From: an uncultured bacterium
GTDB lineage: Bacteria; Bacillota; Clostridia; Lachnospirales; Lachnospiraceae
NCBI GenBank assembly: GCA_905214955.1
Contig: CAJMON010000003.1
Span: 14,961 to 78,960 of the forward strand
Reading direction: 5' to 3'
DNA length: 64,000 nucleotides
Below the pieces are notes generated by a model that had not been told where the DNA came from, did no database searches, and worked only from the letters and a program-made list of their open reading frames with translations. Made by a program: the position numbers and the translations under genes. Every line of letters begins with the position of its first letter. Within the stretch, counting starts at the first letter, position 1. Positions 1 through 8,112 of the stretch are shown one piece after another.

Positions 1-42
1 TGCTCCAGACGGGGCAGCACTTTCGTGTTTTCAGGAAAAATT

Positions 43-300
43 TCATTCACATTTCCGGACGCATTTCTTTTCTTCAATTTCCACCAGAATAATGTCTTTT
101 CCAATCTGACGGATGGAATTCCATGGAATAAAAAATTCGGTATCTCTTCCAAAGACCCCGCAGAAACGTCCGGGGCCGGGAATGATGAGAAAGCGGATGC
201 AGCCGTTTCTGTCATCAAAATCCACGTCGCAGACACAGCCAAGGCTGTTGCAGGTAAAGATATTGATGACCTCTTTCTGCCTTAATTCGGACAGGCGCAT
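43..300 (-). CDS. YlmC/YmxH family sporulation protein (PRC-barrel)
   Basis: An 85-residue protein that starts MRLSELRQKEVINI and carries the family hallmarks LGCVCDVDFDD, IIPGPGR and IPWNSIRQIG. These are typical of the YlmC/YmxH group of small PRC-barrel proteins found in spore formers; the molecular role is not established. The start at 300 is preceded by AGGGAAG at a normal distance. The gene is transcribed away from nrdR. A sequence matching the sporulation sigma-E pattern (ATA, 16 bases, CATATTCT) lies at 332-358 on the minus strand, which fits mother-cell expression. Bases 1-42 lie downstream and hold nothing recognisable. Family call is firm, regulation is inferred. Confidence 0.9.
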   Translation of the reverse strand: MRLSELRQKEVINIFTCNSLGCVCDVDFDDRNGCIRFLIIPGPGRFCGVFGRDTEFFIPWNSIRQIGKDIILVEIEEKKCVRKCE

Positions 301-331
301 GGATGGCTTCCCTTTTTTCTGATTTTATGAA

Positions 332-358
332 AGAATATGCAGAAAAAAGACCGGATAT
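332..358 (-). promoter_or_regulatory. Candidate sigma-E promoter of the ylmC/ymxH-type gene
   Basis: Reading the minus strand there is ATA, a 16-base spacer and CATATTCT, matching the Bacillus sigma-E pattern ATA-N16-CATANNNT. It ends 32 bases before the gene start. Inference from pattern only. Confidence 0.4.
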
Positions 359-361
359 GCG

Positions 362-390
362 TTGACAGGCCCTGCGGGATTCGCTATACT
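362..390 (+). promoter_or_regulatory. Sigma-A promoter of nrdR
   Basis: TTGACA (362-367), 17 bases, TATACT (385-390). The -35 is perfect and the transcript would begin just before the ribosome site AGGAGGGG (403-410). It excludes any coding start upstream of 390. Confidence 0.85.
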
Positions 391-418
391 CAAAAACAGA
401 AAAGGAGGGGATAACATC

Positions 419-868
419 ATGAAATGTCCATTTTGCGGACAGGACAGTACCAGAGTCGTGGATTCCAGACCGGCAGATGACAATGCTTCCATACGGCGCA
501 GGCGTCTCTGTGATGAGTGCGGAAGACGGTTTACAACATATGAGAAGGTGGAGACGATCCCCTTGATTGTGATTAAGAAGGATCGGACCAGAGAACAGTA
601 TGACCGTTCCAAAATCGAGGCGGGTGTGCTGAGGGCCTGCTATAAGCGTCCCATCCCGGTGCAGAAGATCAATGATCTGATTGATGAAGTGGAAACCGAG
701 ATTTTTAACCGGGAAGAGCGGGAGATTGAGAGCAAAGTCATCGGCGAAATCGTGATGGACCGCTTAAAAGATTTGGAGGCAGTGGCCTATGTCCGGTTTG
801 CTTCGGTATACCGGGAATTTAAAGATGTTAATACATTTATGGATGAGCTGAAGAAGATCCTGGAGTAG
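419..868 (+). CDS. nrdR: Transcriptional repressor NrdR
   Basis: A 149-residue repressor of ribonucleotide reductase genes that senses ATP/dATP and binds paired NrdR boxes. The zinc ribbon is complete: Cys3, Cys6, Cys31 and Cys34 in CPFCGQ and CDECGRRF. The ATP-cone follows, beginning at about residue 47 (IPLIVIKKDRTREQYDRSK) and running to about 139. The ATG at 419 is chosen because AGGAGGGG ends eight bases before it and because an earlier in-frame start at 362 would lie inside the promoter. Length is that of the family. It stands alone under its own promoter; no nrd gene or clear NrdR box was seen nearby. Confidence 0.97.
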   Translation: MKCPFCGQDSTRVVDSRPADDNASIRRRRLCDECGRRFTTYEKVETIPLIVIKKDRTREQYDRSKIEAGVLRACYKRPIPVQKINDLIDEVETEIFNREEREIESKVIGEIVMDRLKDLEAVAYVRFASVYREFKDVNTFMDELKKILE

Positions 869-893
869 TCTGGGGTCTTCTTTTGGGTTTGGG

Positions 894-923
894 TTGCATG
901 GGAATGGAACTTAGTGGTATACT
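894..923 (+). promoter_or_regulatory. Promoter of the DUF5717 operon
   Basis: TTGCAT (894-899), 18 bases, TATACT (918-923). It sits just after nrdR. The -10 box overlaps the GTG at 914, so that GTG cannot be the translation start of the next gene. Confidence 0.6.
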
Positions 924-967
924 CAATAAGAACTATCGAAACGCAGAAAAAGATACAGGTGAAAAAT

Positions 968-3900
968 TTGAAACGAAGAATTGACCAGTTACTGAATGAA
1001 AAGTTTGAATATGAAACGCCGGAGATGCTTTTTGAAGAGGAGAAGATCACGGGAAAAGTACGGAAAGGAGAAAATTTCCGCAGCTTTTTTACCATGGAAA
1101 ATCCGACTCAGAAAAAAATGAAGGGATTTCTGTATTCCTCCAGTCCCCGTATGGGATTTGAACCGGCGACATTTGCAGGAATTTCTGCAAAGATTTTTTA
1201 TGAAGCAGACACGGCAGGCATGGAAGAAGGAGATGTGCTGAAGGGGACGTTTACCATCTGCTCCAGCATTGGAGAATACCGGCTGCCTTACGAAATCCAG
1301 GTGGAACAGCCAAAGGTAAAAGCCATGGGAGAATCCATTGACAGCCTGGAAGCCTTTGCGGCACTGGCAAAGAAGGAGTTTCAAAGAGCGTATCAGCTGT
1401 TTGTGACGCCGGAATTTGCCCAGATGCTGGAAAAAGACGCACCGCAGTATCTGCCGCTGTATCAGGGACTGATGGCACAGTCTGTCAGCAGCCGCAGCCT
1501 GGAAGAATTTCTGACAGCTGCAGGGGCAAAAGAAGCAGTGAATATTGAGACTGACAAAGAGAAGGCAGATTTTGGCCTGGTTACCCAGTCGGTTCAGGAG
1601 AGTATTGGCTTAAACAAAAATACCTGGGGATATTTCCGGCTGGATGTGTCTTCCGATGCCCCGTTTCTCTGGATTGAACGCCCCATTGTCACACCGGAGG
1701 ATTTCATCGGCAGCAGCTACCAGCTGCGCTATCTGGTGGACCCGGCGAGGATGCATCCTGGAAACAATTATGGACGGATTCTGATTCAGGGAGATACCTG
1801 GAGCACCGCCATTGAGATTACGGCAAAGGCTCCGGAGTATCATGCAAAGGACCCGGGAAGAAAAGAGCGGAAAGAACAGTTTGCGGAACTGGAAAAGGCC
1901 TATGTGGCGTTCCGTCTGAAAAAAATAGATTTGAATGACTGGATTATACGGTCGGAAAAGGCCCTGGCAGTGTGTCAGGGCGGCAGGGCCAGAGATGTGA
2001 TGCTGAGCCTGTTCCATATTCAGCTGCTGTTTGCAGCTGCCAAGGACGAAAAGGCCTGTATGGAGCTGGAGATGTTAGAGCAGCACAAAGAGCGTCTGTC
2101 TACGCCGGAAATTATGGGATATTATCTGTATTTGACTACATTTTACCACAAAGACCGGGAATATGTGGATTATGTAGAAGAACGCATCCGGGATTTGCAG
2201 AGAAGACAGCCGGAGGTCTGGCTTTTCCAGTGGATTCTGCTGTATTTGGATGAGCAGCTGTTAAGGCATCCGGGAGAAAAACTGGAAGCCATCCGCAGAC
2301 AGTACCAGAGGGGATGCCGCAGCCGGATTTTATATCTGGAGGCAGCCCAGGTACTGGAGCGTTCTCCGCTGCTGCTGCGCCGTCTGGACGCATTTGACAT
2401 TCAGGTGCTGCATTTTATGTGCAGGGAAGACCTGATCAATGCAGAATTGGTGATGCAGCTGGCAGAACTGACTGGCAGGGCAGGAAGCTTTGGTTCAGTG
2501 CTGTATGACGTGTTATGCCAGTGCTGGGAAAAATATCCGGGAAAGGGTCTGACAGCCGCGATCTGCAGCCTTCTTGTGAAGGGCCACCAAAGCGGAACCC
2601 AGTACCTGAAATGGTTTGAAAAGGGCGTGGAAGAGGATATCCGCCTGACAGGACTGTATGAATATTATATTGAGTCCCTGCCAGAGGACTGGAAAAAGCC
2701 GCTGCCGCAGATCATCCGCATTTATTTTTCCTATAATAATACCTTAAGCCACCAGAAAAAGGCATCCGTGTATGCCAATGTGGTGCGCAACAAAGAAGCA
2801 GATCCCCATACTTACACCAGTTACGTGGATGGAATGGAAAAATTTGTCTTAGCACAGCTTTCCGATGGAAAGTTTGGCAGAGATATGGCCCTTTTATACC
2901 AGACGTTTATCAGTGATAAAATGGCAGAAGAGCAGCTGCTTACCAAACGGATGGCAGACAATCTGGTAAAAGCAGTGTTTACTGCGGAAGTTACCTGCAA
3001 AGAGCCAGGAGCCCGCACCGTCATTGTGCGTCACAAAGACCTGGAAAAAGAACAGAAGGTCAGCCTTCAGGATGGAAGGGCTTATGTTCAGCTTTACACA
3101 AAGGACTACCAGATCTTTATCGGAGATGAGAATGGACGCCGGTACGCGGCTGCTATGCCGTTTGAGACCAGGATGCTGATGGAAGATGACAGACTGCTTA
3201 CTCTGTGCCGGAAGCTTTCACCGGACGCCCCAGGACTGGTGTTATATGAACTGGAACATTTTGGAAAAGAAGAAACGGACGATGAAAAAATCCGGCTGTA
3301 TCAGAAGCTGCCAGGACTTCCAGGTATTCAGGAAAAGGCCAAGCAGTCTGCAAGAGAAGAAGTGCTGGCGTATTATTATGCCCATCCAGGAGAAGAGGCA
3401 AGTGAGTATTTAAAAACCGTTGATTTAGAGCCTTTTGTCCGGACAGATAAAAAGAAACTGATAGAACTTCTGATTCTAAACGGCATGGCAAAGCAGGCAT
3501 TTAGCCTGGCTGCTGCTTATGGATCAGAAGGAATCGATCCCAAGCTGCTGGTGCGCATGTGCAGCAGAATGGTGCTGAACCTGGAATTTGCAGAGAATGA
3601 GATGCTGGCGGCACAATGCATTTCCTGTGTCAAACAGGGAAAATACGATGAAAATGTGCTGGCATATCTGCTGGCTTATTACGACGGCCCGGTGGATACC
3701 ATGAAGCTTCTGTGGAAAGCAGGAAAGACCTTTGGACTGGAAACCTTCCGCCTGGAAGAAAAGATTATGCTGACGGTTCTGTTTACCAGATGCAGTCTGT
3801 CAGGAACCGAGGAGATTTTCGAATCTTACTGGAAAAATATTGGAAAGCAGCATCTTTTGAAAGCCTATGGAAATCTCATGTCTTATGAGTATTTTGTGCG

Positions 3901-4528
3901 GGGCAAAAAGACTGGCCGGGCAGTGTTTGCATGGCTGGAAAAAGAAGCACAGAGCGGGGAACTGACAGAAACGGCAGGACGTCTGGCACTTCTGCGCCAT
4001 TATTCAGAGATGAAAAAACGAACTCCGCTCCAGGAGAAAATTGCCAGGGAGCTTTTGGAGAAATATGCTCAGGCAGGAGTAAAATTCCCCTTCTTCCAGA
4101 ATTTTGGCGAAGACTTTTTAAGAGAATTCCTGCTGTTTGACAAGAGCTTTCTGGAATACCGGACAGATCCGGCAGCTGCGGTATGGCTGACCTACCATTA
4201 TGAGCTGGAAAATGGAGAAAAATCCAGAGAATACCGGGAGAGTTTAAACAATGTATACGAAGGCATTTTTGTCAGAAGTGTGGCCCTGTTTGAAGGAGAA
4301 CGGATGGTGTATACCTTCCGGGAAGAGAAAAAGGGAACCGTGACAGAGACCGGGGAACAGGTGCTTCTGCCGGGAGAAAGAAAGACGGGAGCGGAAAATG
4401 GTGCATATGGCCTGTTAAACCGGATGAGCAGGGCAGTTCTGGATCAGAACCTGAAAGAAGCCCAGAGTCTTTACAAGGATTACCGGGAACAGGAATGCAT
4501 AGGAAAACAGATTTTTACACTGATGTAA
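968..4528 (+). CDS. DUF5717 family protein, large protein of unknown function
   Basis: About 1186 residues. I recognise it as DUF5717, a long Lachnospiraceae protein of unknown function. No signal peptide or membrane segment is evident. The N-terminal 300 residues look beta-rich (GFLYSSSPRMGFEPATF, GEYRLPYEIQVEQ). Most of the rest is alpha-helical and resembles degenerate TPR/solenoid repeats, for example around residues 310-560 and 800-1000. The start is taken as TTG at 968, with AGGTG six bases upstream, because the open frame from GTG 914 overlaps the -10 promoter box and the protein then begins MKRRIDQLLN. It is followed nine bases later by DUF5716, so the two probably act together. The function is unknown. 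Confidence 0.8.
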   Translation: MKRRIDQLLNEKFEYETPEMLFEEEKITGKVRKGENFRSFFTMENPTQKKMKGFLYSSSPRMGFEPATFAGISAKIFYEADTAGMEEGDVLKGTFTICSSIGEYRLPYEIQVEQPKVKAMGESIDSLEAFAALAKKEFQRAYQLFVTPEFAQMLEKDAPQYLPLYQGLMAQSVSSRSLEEFLTAAGAKEAVNIETDKEKADFGLVTQSVQESIGLNKNTWGYFRLDVSSDAPFLWIERPIVTPEDFIGSSYQLRYLVDPARMHPGNNYGRILIQGDTWSTAIEITAKAPEYHAKDPGRKERKEQFAELEKAYVAFRLKKIDLNDWIIRSEKALAVCQGGRARDVMLSLFHIQLLFAAAKDEKACMELEMLEQHKERLSTPEIMGYYLYLTTFYHKDREYVDYVEERIRDLQRRQPEVWLFQWILLYLDEQLLRHPGEKLEAIRRQYQRGCRSRILYLEAAQVLERSPLLLRRLDAFDIQVLHFMCREDLINAELVMQLAELTGRAGSFGSVLYDVLCQCWEKYPGKGLTAAICSLLVKGHQSGTQYLKWFEKGVEEDIRLTGLYEYYIESLPEDWKKPLPQIIRIYFSYNNTLSHQKKASVYANVVRNKEADPHTYTSYVDGMEKFVLAQLSDGKFGRDMALLYQTFISDKMAEEQLLTKRMADNLVKAVFTAEVTCKEPGARTVIVRHKDLEKEQKVSLQDGRAYVQLYTKDYQIFIGDENGRRYAAAMPFETRMLMEDDRLLTLCRKLSPDAPGLVLYELEHFGKEETDDEKIRLYQKLPGLPGIQEKAKQSAREEVLAYYYAHPGEEASEYLKTVDLEPFVRTDKKKLIELLILNGMAKQAFSLAAAYGSEGIDPKLLVRMCSRMVLNLEFAENEMLAAQCISCVKQGKYDENVLAYLLAYYDGPVDTMKLLWKAGKTFGLETFRLEEKIMLTVLFTRCSLSGTEEIFESYWKNIGKQHLLKAYGNLMSYEYFVRGKKTGRAVFAWLEKEAQSGELTETAGRLALLRHYSEMKKRTPLQEKIARELLEKYAQAGVKFPFFQNFGEDFLREFLLFDKSFLEYRTDPAAAVWLTYHYELENGEKSREYRESLNNVYEGIFVRSVALFEGERMVYTFREEKKGTVTETGEQVLLPGERKTGAENGAYGLLNRMSRAVLDQNLKEAQSLYKDYREQECIGKQIFTLM

Positions 4529-4537
4529 GGAGCGGAT

Positions 4538-5701
4538 ATGATAAACGAACTCAATGAACTTGCAGTGGGAGTGGATCTTGGAAAAGAGTTTTCGCAGATC
4601 ACCTTTTACAGCCGCAAAAACAGCGAGCCCATGACAGTGAGCCAGACGGCGGGGGAGGAAGACTATCAGATCCCAACGCCCAGGGAAGTCTTTGCGGCAG
4701 TGGAAGGAGAGCGGGAAAATGGGCCCCGGCTTCTGGCGGATTTCCTGGAACAGTGCCTGAAGCTTTTGGCAGGAGCCGGAAAACCGGACAGCCTTTTTCT
4801 CATGGTAACCATGAAAAAGGTTCGTCTAGTGTGGGCAGATGCGGTATGGAAAGCAGCGGCCCTGCTTCAGATTCCGGCGAGAAATGTATATCTTCAGGAT
4901 CACAGAGAAAGCTTTGCCTATTATATGTTAAATCAGCGGAAAGATCTGTGGAATTACCAGGCAGCCCTCTTTGAGTATGAGAAAGACCGGATTACCGCTT
5001 ACGAAATGGATGTGGATGGCCGGACGAAGCCTGCTTTTGTGACTGTAAAAGAATTTTCTCATATTTATGTGGATGAAAAGGCCAGAAACGGCAGAAGTGA
5101 AGAGCAGTGGAAAGAGGAAAAGGACCGTCTGTTTTACAACCAGGCTGAGGAGATGTTCCGCGGCAGGGTCTTTTCAAGTGTTTATCTGATCGGAGAGGGC
5201 TTTGACAGAGAGTGGGCTAAGAATTCTCTGGCGTTTCTGTGCATGAAGCGCCATGTGTTTATGGGACAGAACCTGTATACCAAAGGAGCCTGCTACAGCG
5301 CTATGCAGCGGTGCGGGATGCTGAAAAAAGGAGATTACCTTTACCATGGACCGGACATGATGGAGTACAACATTGGCATGAATATGCTGATCCGTGGAAA
5401 CGAAGAGTATTATCCCATGATTTCCGCAGGGCTGAACTGGTATGCGGCAAAAAGTGAATGTGAATTTGTCTTAGATGACACAGACTGTGTGGAGATCTGT
5501 TCTGTGCATATGAACGGCACCAAAAAGACGCATACCATTGCGCTGACGGATCTGCCAGAAAGACCAAACCGGGCCACAAGGATTCACATGAAAATTGAAT
5601 TTGCCTCAAAGGACCGGTGCAGAGTTATCCTGGAGGATTTAGGCCTTGGAAACCTGTATCCGTCCAGCGGGAAGCGCTGGGAAGCCGTGATCCCGCTGTA
5701 A
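4538..5701 (+). CDS. DUF5716 family protein, possible actin/Hsp70-fold ATPase
   Basis: A 387-residue protein that I associate with DUF5716. The N-terminus has VGVDLGKEFSQI, which looks like the phosphate-1 loop of actin/Hsp70/sugar-kinase (ASKHA) ATPases. VYLIGEGFDREW at about residues 212-223 resembles their adenosine motif. That fold assignment is my inference. No membrane segment is seen. The start ATG at 4538 has GGAG immediately upstream, and the gene lies nine bases after DUF5717 and 27 bases before the next gene, so it is the middle gene of a three-gene operon. It has no known pathway link; the purine genes downstream have their own promoter. Confidence 0.75.
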   Translation: MINELNELAVGVDLGKEFSQITFYSRKNSEPMTVSQTAGEEDYQIPTPREVFAAVEGERENGPRLLADFLEQCLKLLAGAGKPDSLFLMVTMKKVRLVWADAVWKAAALLQIPARNVYLQDHRESFAYYMLNQRKDLWNYQAALFEYEKDRITAYEMDVDGRTKPAFVTVKEFSHIYVDEKARNGRSEEQWKEEKDRLFYNQAEEMFRGRVFSSVYLIGEGFDREWAKNSLAFLCMKRHVFMGQNLYTKGACYSAMQRCGMLKKGDYLYHGPDMMEYNIGMNMLIRGNEEYYPMISAGLNWYAAKSECEFVLDDTDCVEICSVHMNGTKKTHTIALTDLPERPNRATRIHMKIEFASKDRCRVILEDLGLGNLYPSSGKRWEAVIPL

Positions 5702-5728
5702 GGGAGCATACGAAAAGGAGTGACAAAA

Positions 5729-6529
5729 ATGAGCGGTTATCATTTATGCCAGGTAAAAAAAGCGGTGCATCCCTACTATATAGAGAGTATCAGTACCAAC
5801 ATCTTTACCATAGAAGAACTTTGTTTTTATCTTCAGAAAAATATTTATCTCATTGATGAGACCATTATGAACGAGGGCCTGTGTGACTGGCTTCGGGATG
5901 AGTTAGGACTTGGAAGGCTTTACCGGAAGCTGTATGAGCAGCTGGAAAAGCAGGAGAGCGTGGGAAATTTTATTCTCCCGATTTTTCAGGAGATCGGCTA
6001 TCTTTCCCATGAAGAATTTAAAGAACTCCAGGAAAAAATCGCACAGATCGAGGTTCAGCCGGAAGACCTCCGGAAAAAGCTGAAAGCAGATTATCTGGTG
6101 GAATATCAGATGTATGCCAATGCAGTGTCAGAATACCGGAAAATTTTAAGCAGAAAAGGCCCTGGAAAGCTGGGAGCGTCTTTTTATGCGTCTATTTTAA
6201 ACAATATGGGAGCAGCCTATGCAAGAATGTTCCTTTATAAAGAGGCAGCAGACTGTCTGTGGCAGTCCTACGGCATGGTGCGCTCCAATGAGGTCTACCG
6301 CAGATATTTAACGGCACTGTCTTTGTGTTTAAGCCCGGAAGAATATGAAAAGAAGCTGGAAGAGCAGAGGGTTCCGGAGACTGTCCGGGAGAAAATTTCA
6401 CAGGCGGTAAGCCAGGCAAAAGAGGAAGCAGATGCCAAAGCAGGAAAGAACAGCCCCGAAAGCCAGGAAGAAGCGGAAGAGGTCTTAGAGGAATTAAAAC
6501 AGCTCTATCACAAGAGCACCCGTTCTTAA
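5729..6529 (+). CDS. Helical protein of unknown function, third gene of the DUF5717/DUF5716 operon
   Basis: A soluble 266-residue protein that I do not recognise by name. Residues about 120-200 read like two or three TPR-type helical hairpins (NNMGAAYARMFLYKEAADCLWQ). The C-terminal 50 residues are a charged Glu/Lys-rich helix, probably a coiled coil. ATG 5729 is preferred over GTG 5720 because AAGGAG (5715-5720) sits eight bases before it and would overlap the GTG. Position suggests a partner of DUF5716/DUF5717. The following 60 bases hold a small hairpin (CCGTGA/TCACGG, 6541-6555) without a good U-run, so the operon end is unclear. Confidence 0.75.
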   Translation: MSGYHLCQVKKAVHPYYIESISTNIFTIEELCFYLQKNIYLIDETIMNEGLCDWLRDELGLGRLYRKLYEQLEKQESVGNFILPIFQEIGYLSHEEFKELQEKIAQIEVQPEDLRKKLKADYLVEYQMYANAVSEYRKILSRKGPGKLGASFYASILNNMGAAYARMFLYKEAADCLWQSYGMVRSNEVYRRYLTALSLCLSPEEYEKKLEEQRVPETVREKISQAVSQAKEEADAKAGKNSPESQEEAEEVLEELKQLYHKSTRS

Positions 6530-6566
6530 AGGCGTTATTTCCGTGATTTTCACGGTGAAATTCAGC

Positions 6567-6595
6567 TTGTTTTCCCAAAAGCATTGCGTTATAAT
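6567..6595 (+). promoter_or_regulatory. Sigma-A promoter of the pur operon
   Basis: TTGTTT (6567-6572), 17 bases, TATAAT (6590-6595), about 70 bases before purF. I see no purine riboswitch fold and no clear PurR box in the leader. Confidence 0.65.
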
Positions 6596-6666
6596 TTTTC
6601 GTGTATGTTTATACTTACGTGATGCTTGGAAACAAACGGTAAGAAAGCAAAAGAAAGGGCAGCCTG

Positions 6667-8112
6667 ATGAACAACAGCTTACATGAACAGACAGAGAGTT
6701 TTGATAAACTCAAAGAGGAATGTGGTGTTTTTGGTATCTATGATTTTGATGGAAACAATGTAGCATCCACGATTTACTACGGACTTTTCGCGCTGCAGCA
6801 CAGAGGACAGGAAAGCTGCGGCATTGCGGTCAGCGACACCAACGGCCCCAAAGGCCAGGTACGGTCCTACAAAGGAATGGGACTAGTCAATGAGGTGTTT
6901 GACGAGGAGTCTCTTTCCAGCATGTATGGTGACATTGGTGTGGGACATGTCCGGTATTCAACTGCCGGAGCCAGCAGCCGGGAAAATGCACAGCCGCTGG
7001 TACTTAATTATATCAAGGGAACCCTGGCCCTTGCCCATAACGGAAACCTTATCAATGCCAATGAACTGCGGGAAGAACTGGCATATGGAGGAGCCATCTT
7101 CCAGACCACTATAGACTCGGAAGTGATTGCATATCACATTGCCAGAGAGCGGGTAAAGTCCAAGACGGCAGAAGAAGCAGTGGCAAGAGCCATGAAAAAA
7201 ATCAAGGGAGCATATTCCTTAGTGGTCATGTCCCCCAGAAAGCTGATGGGAGCCAGAGATCCTTACGGATTTAAGCCCCTGTGTATTGGCAAGCGGGATA
7301 ATGCCTATATCCTGACGTCTGAGACCTGTGCACTGGATACTATCGGAGCTGATTTTGTCCGGGATGTACTTCCGGGAGAGATTGTAACCATCACAAAAGA
7401 TGGCATTCAGTCTGATACCAGCATGTGTCTTCCAAAATGTGAGACAGCAAGATGCGTGTTTGAGTACATTTATTTTGCCAGACCGGACAGCCGGATTGAC
7501 GGAGTCAGTGTATATGATTCCAGAATCCAGGCAGGGCGCTTTTTGGCAATGGATTCTCCGGTAGACGCGGACCTGGTAGTAGGCGTTCCGGAATCCGGAA
7601 ATGCTGCAGCTCTTGGATATTCTCTGCAGTCCGGGATTCCTTACGGTACTGCTTTTGTGAAAAACGGCTATGTAGGCCGGACTTTCATCAAACCCAAGCA
7701 GAGCAGCAGAGAATCCAGTGTCCGGGTGAAACTGAATGTATTGAAAGACGCAGTGGCAGGAAAGCGGGTTATCATGATTGACGATTCCATTGTCCGGGGC
7801 ACCACCAGCGACCGGATTGTGAGCATGTTAAAAGAAGCAGGAGCAAAAGAAGTCCATATGCGTGTAAGTTCTCCGCCGTTTTTATGGCCCTGCTACTTTG
7901 GCACTGATATTCCAGTGAGAGAACAGCTGATTGCCTACAACCGCAGCATCGAAGAAATCCGCCAGATCATTGGGGCCGATTCGCTTGGCTACTTAAAGCT
8001 GGAACGGCTTTCTGAGATGGTAGGAGGCCTGCCTGTCTGTACAGGCTGCTTTACCGGGAAATACCCCATGGAACCACCAAAAGACGATATAAGAGGAGAG
8101 TACGACAAATGA
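6667..8112 (+). CDS. purF: Amidophosphoribosyltransferase
   Basis: First enzyme of purine synthesis: PRPP plus glutamine gives 5-phosphoribosylamine. The protein is 481 residues. An 18-residue propeptide precedes the catalytic Cys19 (CGVFGIY), followed by the Ntn glutaminase domain. The PRPP loop is VIMIDDSIVRGTT. Cysteines in CVFEYIYFARP, WPCYFGTD and VCTGCFTGKYP match the iron-sulfur ligands of the Bacillus-type enzyme, consistent with an anaerobe and oxygen-sensitive turnover. The start is supported by AAAGGG upstream. The stop overlaps the purB start by four bases, implying translational coupling. Confidence 0.97.
   Translation: MNNSLHEQTESFDKLKEECGVFGIYDFDGNNVASTIYYGLFALQHRGQESCGIAVSDTNGPKGQVRSYKGMGLVNEVFDEESLSSMYGDIGVGHVRYSTAGASSRENAQPLVLNYIKGTLALAHNGNLINANELREELAYGGAIFQTTIDSEVIAYHIARERVKSKTAEEAVARAMKKIKGAYSLVVMSPRKLMGARDPYGFKPLCIGKRDNAYILTSETCALDTIGADFVRDVLPGEIVTITKDGIQSDTSMCLPKCETARCVFEYIYFARPDSRIDGVSVYDSRIQAGRFLAMDSPVDADLVVGVPESGNAAALGYSLQSGIPYGTAFVKNGYVGRTFIKPKQSSRESSVRVKLNVLKDAVAGKRVIMIDDSIVRGTTSDRIVSMLKEAGAKEVHMRVSSPPFLWPCYFGTDIPVREQLIAYNRSIEEIRQIIGADSLGYLKLERLSEMVGGLPVCTGCFTGKYPMEPPKDDIRGEYDK

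Noticed and set aside
6541..6555. Hairpin CCGTGA/TCACGG as terminator of the DUF5717 operon
   Set aside because: The stem is only six pairs and no U-run follows directly; too weak to call.
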